Shown here: positions 35,034 through 44,335 of the stretch, in pieces
Layout of the letters: every line of letters starts with the position of its first letter
Position numbering within the stretch: the stretch's first letter is position 1
Origin: Paeniglutamicibacter psychrophenolicus
Lineage (GTDB): Bacteria > Actinomycetota > Actinomycetes > Actinomycetales > Micrococcaceae
Direction of reading: 5' to 3'
Length of the DNA stretch: 64,000 nt
Assembly (NCBI RefSeq): GCF_017876575.1
Contig: NZ_JAGIOE010000001.1
Coordinates: 2,480,001-2,544,000, forward strand
The notes under the pieces: generated by a model
Databases searched by the model: none
Told to the model about the DNA's origin: nothing
The model's input: only the letters and a program-made list of their open reading frames with translations
Program-made: the position numbers and the translations under genes

Positions 35034-35954
35034 GTGATCACGCTGGAGGACCTGAGCAAGGATTTCGGGTCGGTCAGGGCCGTGGATTCGCTGAGCGTCG
35101 AGGTGGCACCGGGGAAGGTCACCGGGTTCCTGGGGCCCAACGGAGCGGGGAAAACCACCACGATGCGGATGCTGCTGGGCCTCGATGCCCCGAGCTCCGG
35201 CCGGGCGCTGGTCAACGGGGTCGGTTATGCGAAGCTGGCCGCGCCGCTGCGCACCGTCGGTGCGCTGCTCGAGCCGCGCACCGGGCACCGCGGGCAACGT
35301 GCCGATTCCCACCTGCGGGGACTGGCACGCAGCAACCGGATCCCGGTGGCCCGCGTGGATGCGGTGCTTCAGGAGGTCGGGCTGGGGGAGGCCGGGAAGC
35401 GGCGCATCGGCACGTTTTCGCTGGGCATGCGCCAGCGCCTGGGCATTGCCGCGGCGCTGCTGGGCGAACCGGAGGTGCTGGTGTTCGACGAACCGGTCAA
35501 CGGGCTGGACGCCGACGGGGTCGCCTGGATCCGCGACCTGATGCGGGCCAATGCAGCGGCCGGGGCGACGGTGTTCGTCTCCAGCCACCTGATGAGCGAG
35601 ATGCAGTCCACCGCGGACCACCTGGTGGTGATCGGGCGCGGGAAGCTGCTGGCCGACGAATCGATGGACGCGGTGCTGGCCGCCAGCGCGCAGACAGCCG
35701 TCGTCGTCTCCTCCCCGCAGGCCGGGGTGCTGGCGGCAGGCTTGGAGCGCGCCGGGTACGCCGTGGCGGTGGCGGGGCACGAATCGCTGCGGGTCACCGG
35801 TGCCACGACGCAGGAGGTCGGCGGCGTCGCGCATTCCCTGGGCGTGCGGATCAACGAGTTGGGCCTGCGGCGGGCCTCGCTGGAACAGGCCTACACGGAG
35901 CTGACGGCCCAGTCCCTGGACTTCGTGCCGACACGGATCGGGGAGGAATTATGA
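35034..35954 (+). CDS. ABC exporter ATP-binding protein
   Basis: A 306-residue ATPase of the drug/lantibiotic-type ABC-2 exporters. Walker A is GPNGAGKT at 34-41, the signature is FSLGMRQRLGIAAALLG near 126-142 and Walker B VLVFDEPVNGLDADG near 150-164, with the H-loop in VSSHLMSE near 183. The C-terminal 80 residues are the extra domain of this class. GTG 35034 follows AAAGGAGGGG. The stop overlaps the permease start (ATGA), so the pair forms one exporter. The substrate is unknown. Confidence 0.93.
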   Translation: MITLEDLSKDFGSVRAVDSLSVEVAPGKVTGFLGPNGAGKTTTMRMLLGLDAPSSGRALVNGVGYAKLAAPLRTVGALLEPRTGHRGQRADSHLRGLARSNRIPVARVDAVLQEVGLGEAGKRRIGTFSLGMRQRLGIAAALLGEPEVLVFDEPVNGLDADGVAWIRDLMRANAAAGATVFVSSHLMSEMQSTADHLVVIGRGKLLADESMDAVLAASAQTAVVVSSPQAGVLAAGLERAGYAVAVAGHESLRVTGATTQEVGGVAHSLGVRINELGLRRASLEQAYTELTAQSLDFVPTRIGEEL

Positions 35955-36772
35955 GCGGGTTCAAGGCGACGCAGGGGGAAACCATGAGGCAGGCACCGAT
36001 GAAGCAGTCGGAGGGCCCGCGTCCCGGGTTCGGGGCGGCGGTGGCGTTCGAGTTCACGAAGCTGTGGGCGGTGCGCTCCACCCGCATCACGCTGGGCGTG
36101 GCCCTGGCCGCGCAGCTGGCGATGGCCTGGCTGCTCGGGTTCTCCGCGTGGGCCAGCGGGGAAAACGGCTACGAGTCGGCGATGCCCGCACCGTTCATGG
36201 CGCTGGCCTGCCTGCAGCTGGCCCAGCTGTTCATCGCCACGCTCGCGGCGCTGGCGATCACCTCGGAGTATTCGAACGGGACGATCATTTCCTCGCTGCA
36301 GGCCGTGCCGGTGCGCTCCCGGCTGCTCGGTGCCAAGGCCGCGGTGCTGGGCATCGTCGGGCTGGTAAGCGGCGTGGTGCTGGTGGGCACCGGGACGCTG
36401 GTGGCGGCGCTGGCGGCCGGGACGTATGGCGCCTTCACGGTGTCGGACATGCTGCTCGCGCTGTCCGGGGGCGGGGTGTACCTGGGGATGCTGGCCCTGG
36501 TGATGCTGGGTATCGGGGCGCTGCTGCGCAGCACCGCCGGGGCGATCACCGGCGCGTTCGTGCTGCTCTTCGGGCTGCCGCAGATCCTGCCGCTGTTCAC
36601 CGTCGACTGGGTGCAGCGCGTCGTGGGCTACCTGCCGACGACGGCCGGGCAGGTGCTGGGCACCGGGGCGGTGGAACCCTACGGCGCGGCGACGGCGATC
36701 ACCGTGCTGGTGGCGTGGGCAGGTGTGCTGCTGGGTGCCGGGATGTGGGTGTTTACGCGCCGGGATGCCTGA
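35951..36772 (+). CDS. ABC-2 type exporter permease
   Basis: A 273-residue permease with a cytoplasmic N-terminus and six hydrophobic segments, including STRITLGVALAAQLAMAWLL, MALACLQLAQLFIATLAALA and a C-terminal AVTVLVAW-like helix before the tail FTRRDA. The cytoplasmic ITSEYSNGTIISSLQAVPVR near 96-115 is the typical ABC-2 coupling stretch with the E-Y-S/R-x-G motif. It assembles with the ATPase encoded just before it. ATG 35951 follows GGGAGGAATT. Confidence 0.92.
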   Translation: MSGFKATQGETMRQAPMKQSEGPRPGFGAAVAFEFTKLWAVRSTRITLGVALAAQLAMAWLLGFSAWASGENGYESAMPAPFMALACLQLAQLFIATLAALAITSEYSNGTIISSLQAVPVRSRLLGAKAAVLGIVGLVSGVVLVGTGTLVAALAAGTYGAFTVSDMLLALSGGGVYLGMLALVMLGIGALLRSTAGAITGAFVLLFGLPQILPLFTVDWVQRVVGYLPTTAGQVLGTGAVEPYGAATAITVLVAWAGVLLGAGMWVFTRRDA

Positions 36773-36820
36773 GCCCCCTGGGACGGGCATCGGTCCGGGC
36801 ATCGGCCCGGCCACGGCGGC

Positions 36821-37273
36821 CTAGCCGTGGCGCATGTGCTTCCACCAGGTCAGCGGGTCGGCGACCTTGAAGCGCCGGCCCGTCATCGAGGCCGGGACGA
36901 TGCGCACGAACTGGTCCTTGGGGCCCGACTCCCACGGGAAGAGCATCAGGTTGAAGGAGTCCAGGGTTTCCTCGATGCCGCCGAAGAGCTCGGCCTTGCC
37001 CTGGATCATGACCGACCAGGCGATGCCGGTCTCCTGGTTGACGCCGTCGGCCTGGAACGCGACCTGGGGCTGGGCCCGCAGCGTCTTGAGCTTGGTGCCC
37101 TCCCCGGTGCGGAACACCACGGTCCCGTGGTCGACGGTGAAGTTGACCGGGAAGATCTGCGGCATGTCATCGTGGCTGACGGCCAGATGGCCGAGTGAAA
37201 CCGCCCGCAGCAGTTCCAGGCACTGGTTAGATTCGAGTTTCTCGACGTCCGTATGAGTCTGGTTCTCTTCCAT
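36821..37273 (-). CDS. PPOX-class flavin-binding split-barrel protein
   Basis: A 150-residue single-domain protein with the pyridoxamine 5'-phosphate oxidase-like barrel: LSRAVSLGHLAVSHDDMPQI-type opening (the text reads LLRAVSLGHLAVSHDD), FPVNFTVDHGTVVFRTGEGT near 42-61, VAFQADGVNQETGIAWSVMI near 74-93 and IVPASMTGRRF near the C-terminus. The F/NADPH-dependent FMN, F420 or haem ligand cannot be read. Related actinobacterial proteins are F420- or FMN-dependent oxidoreductases. It is convergent with the ABC permease (48-base gap). Confidence 0.88.
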   Translation of the reverse strand: MEENQTHTDVEKLESNQCLELLRAVSLGHLAVSHDDMPQIFPVNFTVDHGTVVFRTGEGTKLKTLRAQPQVAFQADGVNQETGIAWSVMIQGKAELFGGIEETLDSFNLMLFPWESGPKDQFVRIVPASMTGRRFKVADPLTWWKHMRHG

Positions 37274-37661
37274 GGATTGAGCGTACGTCGGCGCGCGCCA
37301 TGTGGCCAGAGCTGGACGGCGTCTCTCCGGGGCCTTGCCCGGTGGGGAGCCCGGAATGGTTGGACCAGGTGGCGTCGGGGCCGATACCGAGACGATTTTT
37401 CGTGGGTTGCCGACGCGAACATCGTGCGCCCCTGCATGAAGGATGCCCGACGTTGGTCGGTAGAGCCACAGCGTCTTCCCGAGCGGTCCCGACAGCCCCA
37501 AGAGTACGCTTCGCGCGCGCACGCGCGTACGCGTGCGAGAAAATTTCGGGGTGGAGCGTGTTGGGGGAAGCCGGCCACCGCGCCTGGAGGCGGAAAGATG
37601 CCAATAAAATACGCGGGGCGGCGGGAACCATTGGTTCCCGCCTCCCCGTGTGGTGCCCGCG
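37274..37661. other. Intergenic region with terminator; no gene seen
   Basis: 388 bases between the PPOX-like gene (start at 37273) and the RND gene stop (37662). It holds the PPOX promoter, an AT-richer patch (ATTTTTCGTGGG around 37394) and, near its right end, the RND terminator listed separately. Near 37516-37533 there is an imperfect CGCACGCGCGTACGCGTGCG repeat. Open frames here look like noise. Confidence 0.5.
37620..37642. terminator. Hairpin terminator downstream of the RND gene
   Basis: GGCGGGAACCA and its exact complement are separated by one base, 20 bases after the minus-strand RND stop. It is a compact 11-bp stem and the natural terminator of that gene. Confidence 0.75.
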
Positions 37662-40600
37662 CTAGGAGTCCTTGGGCTTGCGCTTGAGCTCGCCCTCGAT
37701 TTCCTTGCGTTCGCGGCGGGTCAGCGGAATCGATCCGGTGGCCGGGTTGATCAGCACCCCCGGTGCCGGGGCAGGAGCCGTGGGGCTCGCTGGAACGTGC
37801 ATCGGGATGGCTCCCGCGCCCGGCCCGGAGATCGGCGTCGAGGTCACCTTGGGAGCGGCCTGTGCCGCGGGCACCTCCATGCGGGCACCCACCAGCGCCA
37901 TGACCTCCTCGGTGACCGGGTGGGCACCGTGCCTTTCGTCCCGGCGCGCGGCGGCACGCTCCTTGGCTCCCTCCACCAGATGGTAGAGCACCGGGACCAG
38001 GATCAGGGTCAGCGCGGTGGAGGAGACCAGCCCGCCGATGACCACCACGGCCAGCGGCTTGGAGATGAATCCGCCGCCGCCGGTCAGGCCCAGGGCCATC
38101 GGCACCAGTGCAAAGATGGTGGCCAGCGCCGTCATCAGGATCGGGCGCAGGCGCTGCCTGGCGCCGTGGTGGATCGCATCCTGCAGGTTCATGGCCGGGT
38201 GCCCGTCGCGCGGCAGGCGGTACTGGTTGATCAGGTCGATCAACACGATCGCGTTGGTGACCACGATGCCCACCAGCATCAGCATGCCGATCAGCGAGGG
38301 CAGTCCCAGCGGCACATTGGTGAGCAGCAGCAGGGCGATGGCGCCGGTGGCGGCAAACGGGATGGACACCAACAGGATCAGCGGCTGCACCAGCGACTTG
38401 AAGGTCGCAACCATGACCACGTAGACGATGGCGATCGCGGCAAGCAGTGCCAGGTAGAGCTGGGCGAAGGACTCGGCCTGTTCGGTGGCGGCCCCGCCAA
38501 GTTCGGCGGTGGCACCCTCGGGCAGGGTGAGCGCATCCAGGCGCTTGGTGACCTCCGCGGAGACAGCGCCGAGGTCGTTCTCGCCCGGGGTGATCGAGAC
38601 CGTGGCGATCCGCTCCCCGTTCGAGGAGGTGATGGTGGCCGGGGACTCGGAGCGTTCGACCTTCGCCACATCTCCCAGACGCACCGTTCCGGTCGCGGTG
38701 GGCAGCTTGAGGTCGCGCAGCTGGTTCAGGTTGGTCAGGTCGGTTCCCTCACCGATGCGCACCGGGTAGTCGGTGTAGCCCACGCGCACGGTGCCGGCGG
38801 GGATCGGGGAGAGGGTGCCGGCGGTCAGCGCGCCGATCTGGGCCTCGGAGAGCCCGGCGGCCGCGGCCTTGGTCCTGTTGATGGACACCGAGACCTGCGG
38901 GCGGGCGGTGGAGAGGTTGTCACTGACGTCGGTGGCGCCCTCGATGCCGGTCATGGCCTCCAGGGTGGCCTCGGTGGCCTCGGTGAGGATCTCGGGGGTG
39001 GGCGCGCCGACCTTCACGGTGACCGCGGAGGATCCGCCCATTCCGCCCTCGGAGGCGGAGATGGAGATGTGGGAGTCCTTGGCCAGGGGCTTGATCGCGG
39101 TGCGGGCCGCGTCCTGGATCGCTTCCTGGTCGGCGTCGGCATCGGTCATCACGGTGAAGGACGCCGAGTCGGTCCCGCCGGCCAGGAATGCGGCGAACCC
39201 GCCCGAGGGGGTTCCGGCGGTCAGCTGCACGTCGGCCACGGAATCGAGGTTGCGCAGCGCCTTCTCGACGGGGGCGGCGGCCTTCATGGTGGTCTCCAGG
39301 GAGGAACCTGCCGGAAGTTTCTGCGTGACCGAGAAGGTGTTCTGCCCGGTGCCGCCCAGCAGGTTGGTGGGCACCAGCGGGACCATGATGACGGTGAGCC
39401 CCAACAGCGCCACGGAGGCGACAAGCGTGATCACCGGGTGCTTCTGGGTGCCCTTGAGGATGGGGGAGTAGCCGCGCTGCAGCCAGGAGGAGGCTTCCTT
39501 TTTTTCGGCCTTCGCGCGCGCCGCGGCGAGGTCCGCCGCGCCGGGACGCGAGTGGCCCAGGAACCAGTAGGCCAGCACCGGGACGATGGTCAGGGAGACC
39601 AGCAGCGAGGCCAGCAGGGCGATGGTCACGGTCAGCGCGAAGGGACGGAAGAGTTCCCCGGCCATGCCGCCGACCAGCGCCACGGGCAGGAACACCGCCA
39701 CGGTGGTCAGCGTCGCGGCCGTCACGGCGGTGGCGACCTCGCGCACCGCGGTGAGGATGGCCCTGGACTTTTCCTCGCCGTAGGTCAGGTGCCGCTTGAT
39801 GTTTTCGATGACCACGATGGAATCGTCCACCACCCGGCCGATGGAGATGGTCAGCGCGCCGAGGGTCAGCATGTTCAGCGAGTAGCCGCCCATGCGCAGC
39901 CCGATGAAGGTGACCAGCAGGGACAGCGGGATGGAGATCGCGGTGACCAGGGTGGAGCGCACCGAGAGCAGGAAGATGAGGATGACGATGACGGCGAAGC
40001 CCAGGCCCAGCAGGCCCTCGACGGTGAGGTCGTGGATGGACTGCTCGATGAAGGGTGCCTGGTCGAAGACGGTGGTGAACTTGGCGTCGGCGCCGAGCTG
40101 GTCGGCCAGGGCGGGCAGCGCGGCGGCCACGGCGTGGGAGATGCCCACGGTGTCCCCGGCGGGCTTCTTGGTCACCGACACGGCCAGGGTTTCGACCCCG
40201 TTGGTGCGGGTGATGGAGGTGGCGGTGTCATCGACCATCTTCACCTCGGCCAGCTGGGAGAGGTCGTACACCCCGGAGGCCCCGCGCACCGGCAGGGACT
40301 TGACGGCGTTCAGCGAGTCGACCAGCGAGCCGGAGGTGACCGGCAGGTCCAGGCCGTCGGTGTCCAGCCGGCCCACGGGCATCAGCCCGGAGCCTTCCTC
40401 GATGACGGTCTTCAGGTCGTTCACGCCCAGGCGCTCGGAGGCCAGCGTGGCGGCGTCGGGCAGCACGGCGATGTGCTGGGAGGTCCCTCCGGAGACGTCC
40501 GCGGTGCGCACGCCGTCGATCTTGGAAAGCTTGGGCAGCACCAGGCGCTCGACGTCCGAGCGCAGCGAGTTCAGGTCCTTCCCGCCGGAAACCGCCAGGT

Positions 40601-41018
40601 AGACGATGGGGAAGTCGGAGATGGAACCGGCGAACGCGGAGGGCTCCACGTCGTCGGGCAGCGTGGCCTTGGCGTTGGAGATGGCCTTGTCGACCTGGGC
40701 GCGGGCGCGGTCCAGGTCGGTGCCGTAGGCGAAGGACAGCGAGACGGTGGTGAAGCCGGTCTGCGAGGTCGAGGAGGAGGACTCCAGGCCCTCGACGGCC
40801 TGCAGCGCGCCCTCCAGGGGTTGGGCCACCTGCTTGTCGATGACCTCCGGGGATGCGCCGGGCTGGGATGCCACCACGGAGATCCGCGGGAACTCGAGCG
40901 CGGGAATGAGTTCCTGCTTGAGTTGCCCCATGGTGATCACGCCGAAGACCGCCACAAACACGGTGATCAGTGCGATGAGGGCGCGGTTGCCCAGGGAAAG
41001 TGCGGCCAGCCGATGCAT
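37662..41018 (-). CDS. RND-family efflux transporter (AcrB/HAE-type)
   Basis: A 1118-residue inner-membrane pump with twelve predicted helices, two large extracytoplasmic loops (about 35-330 and 560-850) and the proton-relay Asp pair in helix 4 (SIGRVVDDSIVVIENIKRHL near 393-412). The first helix is ALSLGNRALIALITVFVAVF and the porter loop begins ELIPALEFPRISVVASQPGA. The tail of about 60 residues is Pro/Ala-rich and ends in Lys/Arg. It probably exports drugs or lipids by proton antiport. ATG 41018 follows AGGATGGC and is preferred over a start 16 codons upstream. No membrane-fusion partner gene is adjacent. Confidence 0.93.
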   Translation of the reverse strand: MHRLAALSLGNRALIALITVFVAVFGVITMGQLKQELIPALEFPRISVVASQPGASPEVIDKQVAQPLEGALQAVEGLESSSSTSQTGFTTVSLSFAYGTDLDRARAQVDKAISNAKATLPDDVEPSAFAGSISDFPIVYLAVSGGKDLNSLRSDVERLVLPKLSKIDGVRTADVSGGTSQHIAVLPDAATLASERLGVNDLKTVIEEGSGLMPVGRLDTDGLDLPVTSGSLVDSLNAVKSLPVRGASGVYDLSQLAEVKMVDDTATSITRTNGVETLAVSVTKKPAGDTVGISHAVAAALPALADQLGADAKFTTVFDQAPFIEQSIHDLTVEGLLGLGFAVIVILIFLLSVRSTLVTAISIPLSLLVTFIGLRMGGYSLNMLTLGALTISIGRVVDDSIVVIENIKRHLTYGEEKSRAILTAVREVATAVTAATLTTVAVFLPVALVGGMAGELFRPFALTVTIALLASLLVSLTIVPVLAYWFLGHSRPGAADLAAARAKAEKKEASSWLQRGYSPILKGTQKHPVITLVASVALLGLTVIMVPLVPTNLLGGTGQNTFSVTQKLPAGSSLETTMKAAAPVEKALRNLDSVADVQLTAGTPSGGFAAFLAGGTDSASFTVMTDADADQEAIQDAARTAIKPLAKDSHISISASEGGMGGSSAVTVKVGAPTPEILTEATEATLEAMTGIEGATDVSDNLSTARPQVSVSINRTKAAAAGLSEAQIGALTAGTLSPIPAGTVRVGYTDYPVRIGEGTDLTNLNQLRDLKLPTATGTVRLGDVAKVERSESPATITSSNGERIATVSITPGENDLGAVSAEVTKRLDALTLPEGATAELGGAATEQAESFAQLYLALLAAIAIVYVVMVATFKSLVQPLILLVSIPFAATGAIALLLLTNVPLGLPSLIGMLMLVGIVVTNAIVLIDLINQYRLPRDGHPAMNLQDAIHHGARQRLRPILMTALATIFALVPMALGLTGGGGFISKPLAVVVIGGLVSSTALTLILVPVLYHLVEGAKERAAARRDERHGAHPVTEEVMALVGARMEVPAAQAAPKVTSTPISGPGAGAIPMHVPASPTAPAPAPGVLINPATGSIPLTRRERKEIEGELKRKPKDS

Positions 41019-41269
41019 CTGCCATCCTAGAAAGATTGTCTTGTTCGCTATTGCTCTGCCGTCCACTCTAGTTGGCGCCGGAGGCAGCCGGGTCCACCCA
41101 AAGGCGTACCTTGACGCACGCGGGCGCCGGCCACCGAGGGGTGTACTTCACTCCCGGCTCCGTGCAACCATGGGCCAACGGCCCGCAGCTGCATCCGGCG
41201 TCCGGGACCAACCCGTCGCCGGGGACTGCGGCACGAACGAGCGTCAACTCCCATCAGCGAAGGAGAAAC

Positions 41270-41581
41270 ATGTTCCCGAAATCCACCGATGAATCAAGCC
41301 CCTGGATGGTGCCGGGCAGCGAATCCACCATGCCGCCGGAGCACGCCCCGTCCCCGGAACCGCCGCCGGGGCCACCGCCCGGTCCGGAACCGGACTATCC
41401 GCCCGCACCGCCCTCGAGGCCGGAGCCGGAACCAGATCCCGGTCCGTACCCGATTCCCCCTGGGCCGTCGCCCGAACCGTATCCGCCGGGGCCGGTTCCG
41501 GACCCCGCCCCGTTCCCGAACCCGGTGCCCGGCCCTGACCCGATGCCGCATCCGGATCCGACCACCAGGCCTCCGGCCTGA
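41270..41581 (+). CDS. Proline-rich small protein of unknown function
   Basis: A 103-residue protein, over a third Pro, built from short Pro-Glu-Pro, Pro-Gly-Pro and Pro-Asp-Pro runs (for example PPPGPPPGPEPDYPPAPPSR near 32-51). It has no signal peptide or membrane segment and the stretch MFPKSTDESSPWMVPGSEST is its only ordinary part. AAGGAG sits seven bases before ATG 41270 and a perfect hairpin terminator follows the stop, which argues for a real gene. It would be disordered and acidic. I recognise no family. Confidence 0.65.
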   Translation: MFPKSTDESSPWMVPGSESTMPPEHAPSPEPPPGPPPGPEPDYPPAPPSRPEPEPDPGPYPIPPGPSPEPYPPGPVPDPAPFPNPVPGPDPMPHPDPTTRPPA

Positions 41582-41585
41582 GCCG

Positions 41586-41627
41586 CATGCGTGTGGGCCC
41601 GCTCCGTGGAGCGGGCCCACACGCATG
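41586..41627 (+). terminator. Hairpin terminator after the proline-rich gene
   Basis: A perfect 20-bp inverted repeat (CATGCGTGTGGGCCCGCTCC and its complement) with two bases between, starting five bases after the stop of the proline-rich gene. Confidence 0.88.
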
Positions 41628-42109
41628 GCTTGATGTGTACCTTCACGGGCGCCGGGAATCCCCCGATTTATGTATTGTTTCCTGGCGCCCGCGAAGGGGT
41701 CATTGATGATGCTTGTTCCTGGCGGTGGCCCGTATCGGCGGGCGCGGATGCCAGGGAACGGACCGGGGCGTGCTCGCGGCTAGGCGGCGGTCGGCCGGGT
41801 TGCTGCAGCCGGCCCTCGAGGTCCCGGATCAGGTTTCAGGTTTCGGTCGCCCCGAGTCACGGGCCCTGCCCGGCCACCGGGCCGAAAGCGGCCCCGATTG
41901 ACCGACGATGCCGGACCGGGAACGGTCTTGCCGAACACTGGAAAACCTGTCTGGGCCATGGGCCGCCCTCCCTGATAGATGTGCTGATGGTGACGTTACC
42001 GAAGGTGCAGGTCAGAGGGGAGTGGAAGGAACGTTTCCGGGACGGATTTTCTTGGGACACGGGAAAGGGTGTTGGGAAAATCGATACAGCCGTCCCCGAA
42101 GGGGCAGGG
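41628..42109. other. 482-base stretch without a supportable gene
   Basis: It lies between the proline-rich gene terminator and the stop of a convergent hypothetical gene. Open frames on both strands lack protein-like composition. One AT-richer patch (TTTATGTATTGTTT, 41668-41681) could be a promoter element. A small CCCC-GAA-GGGG hairpin at 42093-42103 may terminate the minus-strand gene at 42110. Confidence 0.45.
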
Positions 42110-42580
42110 CTACATGGCCCGGCCGGTGCGCAGGTCGATGGAGGCAACATGGATTCCGCCCACGTACACGTTCAGGTCCCCGGTTCCCGGCAGGGCATCG
42201 CCGCCCGGGACGGTGCCGGAGATGTCGATGCGGAATTCCGGGGCATGGGGTGCCGGGAAATCCAGGATCTTGTACATGCCGTCGCTGGACTCGGCTTGTG
42301 CGGCCGGGGATACCGAGATCGTGCCCCAGGAATCCAGATAGCCCAGGTCGATGCACAGGGTGAGCGGTTCGTTGATTCCTGCGACCGAGCGGATCTCGAT
42401 GGCCAGCGCGGCAGCGCCCCCGGGAAATGCGGAGCCGGGGGTGTGCACGGTGACCGCGTAGCTGCTTCCCCAGATGGCCTCGATGCCGCCCAGCCCGTCG
42501 ATTCCGGGCAGGTCCGGATCCAGCGGGGTCGAATCGGGCAGTTCGGGTTCCTGCGCCGGAGCTCCGGGGAACATGTCCAT
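42110..42580 (-). CDS. Hypothetical acidic protein with a beta-rich composition
   Basis: A 156-residue protein with no signal peptide. The N-terminal 30 residues are Pro/Asp-rich (PDSTPLDPDLPGIDGLGGIE); the rest alternates short hydrophobic strands and turns (SYAVTVHTPGSAFPGGAAAL, then LTLCIDLGYLDSWGTISVSP, FRIDISGTVPGGDALPG, DLNVYVGGIHVASIDLRTG), which suggests a beta-sandwich. AGAGGAAG lies six bases before ATG 42580. I do not recognise the family. It is divergent from the XRE-ImmA gene, 300 bases away. Confidence 0.68.
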   Translation of the reverse strand: MDMFPGAPAQEPELPDSTPLDPDLPGIDGLGGIEAIWGSSYAVTVHTPGSAFPGGAAALAIEIRSVAGINEPLTLCIDLGYLDSWGTISVSPAAQAESSDGMYKILDFPAPHAPEFRIDISGTVPGGDALPGTGDLNVYVGGIHVASIDLRTGRAM

Positions 42581-42881
42581 CGTGCTTCCTCTCGTTCCCG
42601 CCCGCGCGGGCCGACTGCCGTTGTTGGGTGGATTGCCTCCCTGCCACCGTCTCGCTCCGTGCCCCGGGCGTCAAGTGCCCGCGGCACCGAAAACGCGGTG
42701 CCATTTCCGTCCCCGGGTACAGGGGGCCGGCGGGGTGCCAACGGACCGAAGCACGGTGGGCTTCCTTTACACGCCGCCGGTCCGTGGTGAATGCTGTCCC
42801 TAGTGCCGCAACGGCAATCCCGCCGGCCCCGGACCGGGGCCGGCGGACCGGAGGGCGAATGCGTGAGGAGCGTGGGGACCG

Positions 42882-43898
42882 GTGGAAGGAATCCGCTTGC
42901 GCGTCCAGGACGCCATGCAATCGCACAACGACGGCCTGACGCAGGCGAAGATGGCCCGTGAAATCGGCATGAGCCGCGATGCGCTCAGCCGTTCACTGAG
43001 CGGGCAGCGGAACTTCAGCGCCACCGAGCTGGCCAAGCTGTCCAAGGTGCTCGAGGTGTCGCTGAGTTGGCTGGTCACCGGGGACCCGCGCCCCGAAGGG
43101 TCCAACGGCAGGGCTGGTCAGGCTGCGGGCTGGAAGCACGATTCCGTGGCGGAGACCGTGGCCTTCCCCGCCGGGGCGTATCGGGAGGTGGGGCTCTCCA
43201 CCGGGACGGTGCCGCAGCTTGAGCCCGGCCTGGGCCCGGAGGAGGGCGCGGCGGCGGTCGCGACATTGCTGGATGCGGCCCTGGGCCAGGACTTCGTGCA
43301 CGACCTGCCCGCGGCAATCGAGCGGGCCTACGGGATCGGGGTGTTCGTGGCGGCCGAGGGACCGGCGTTCGACGCCCGGGCCATGCGGACCCACGACGTC
43401 ACCTACATCATGGTGCGCGGCACCGGCGCCTGGTACCAGGCCAACCTGGTGCTCGCCCGCGAACTGGGCGCGCTGCTGGGCGGACGGCACGAGGGCATCG
43501 GCATCCGTACGCAGGCCGAGGACGGTTGGGCCCGCGACTTCGCCCTTGCGCTGCTGCTGCCCGCCGCGAGGCTGAGGTCGATCGACTGGAACCGGCAGAC
43601 CCCGCGCGAGCTGGCCGGGTTCCTGTGGGAGTCCGGGGCCTCGGCCAAGGCGCTGGCGCACCGGCTCGACGCGCTGGGCATCGGCCGCGGCCCGGCCATG
43701 GTTCATGCCGACGAGGGAACCTTGCAGCTGCTGGTCTGGCAGGACCCCGAGTGTCTGAGCCACCACCGGGCCGGGGCGTACCGTGCCCCGCGGATTCCGG
43801 CCGACTTGTTCGGTGCCCACCTGTTCGGCATGCGCCGCGGCGTGGTGGACGGGTCCTCGTTGGCCTGGATGCTTGACACCCCGCTGTCGGAGCTTTGA
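42882..43898 (+). CDS. XRE-ImmA/IrrE-like regulator with a degenerate zinc motif
   Basis: A 338-residue protein. The N-terminus is a XRE HTH, LTQAKMAREIGMSRDALSRS near 19-38, followed by LSKVLEVSLSWLVTGDPRPE. The middle and C-terminal parts follow the ImmA/IrrE peptidase plan, but the HExxH zinc motif is RELGA (R193-E194-L195-G196-A197), so both zinc histidines are gone. The downstream EDGWARDFALALLLPAARL still matches the family. It is therefore probably a sensor or DNA-binding protein without peptidase activity. GTG or ATG 42882 both suit the N-terminus; the first codon used is ATG-like MEGIRLRVQDAM. Compare the intact relative at 62124. Confidence 0.8.
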   Translation: MEGIRLRVQDAMQSHNDGLTQAKMAREIGMSRDALSRSLSGQRNFSATELAKLSKVLEVSLSWLVTGDPRPEGSNGRAGQAAGWKHDSVAETVAFPAGAYREVGLSTGTVPQLEPGLGPEEGAAAVATLLDAALGQDFVHDLPAAIERAYGIGVFVAAEGPAFDARAMRTHDVTYIMVRGTGAWYQANLVLARELGALLGGRHEGIGIRTQAEDGWARDFALALLLPAARLRSIDWNRQTPRELAGFLWESGASAKALAHRLDALGIGRGPAMVHADEGTLQLLVWQDPECLSHHRAGAYRAPRIPADLFGAHLFGMRRGVVDGSSLAWMLDTPLSEL

Positions 43899-43999
43899 AC
43901 CGGCAGGCATGATTCAGTGGGTGATCGTTGGGCCGTGTGTTCGGTACGGATTGCCGGGGCAGGTTGGGTGCGTGGCCAAGTGATGGGGCAGGGAAGGGC

Positions 44000-44335
44000 T
44001 CAGGTGCCGGTTCCGGGGTCCATGGCCGCGTAGTACTTCTCGAGCATGTCCTTTGCCGCATCGTTGAGTTCGGAGGCCGGGTCGATGTTCGGGGCGTGCT
44101 TGATGACGTCCTTCGGAAAGCGGACCTGCAGGTGGCCGTCGGTGAACACCGCGCCCTCGAGCGAGACCAGGGCCTCCTCGGAGCCGAACAGGCCCAGGTG
44201 GATGCTGACGAAGTCGGCGTCCCCGGTGCGCACATCCATGAAGATGTTCCCCAGCGTGCCGACCTTCTCCCGCGCCGGCCCGTAGACGGTGCTTTTCGCC
44301 TTCTTCAACGCGTTCAGGTAGCCGTGGCCAAGCAT
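44000..44335 (-). CDS. PRC-barrel-domain protein
   Basis: A 111-residue protein whose core KVGTLGNIFMDVRTGDADFV at about 24-43 and IHLGLFGSEEALVSLEG near 45-61 read as a PRC-barrel, a small all-beta domain found in photosynthetic reaction-centre H subunits and in RNA-processing or stress proteins. The C-terminus is helical and charged (SELNDAAKDMLEKYYAAMD). The role is not known. It is convergent with the XRE-ImmA gene. Confidence 0.78.
   Translation of the reverse strand: MLGHGYLNALKKAKSTVYGPAREKVGTLGNIFMDVRTGDADFVSIHLGLFGSEEALVSLEGAVFTDGHLQVRFPKDVIKHAPNIDPASELNDAAKDMLEKYYAAMDPGTGT

Noticed and set aside
34692-35834. N-terminal extension of the DUF222/HNH protein
   Set aside because: It lies antisense to the ABC ATPase gene and has no domain content.
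37650-41030. A 1126-codon open frame antisense to the RND gene
   Set aside because: Its composition (Gly, His, Asp, Gln-rich with no domains) is what GC-rich antisense gives; the opposite strand is a full AcrB-type protein.
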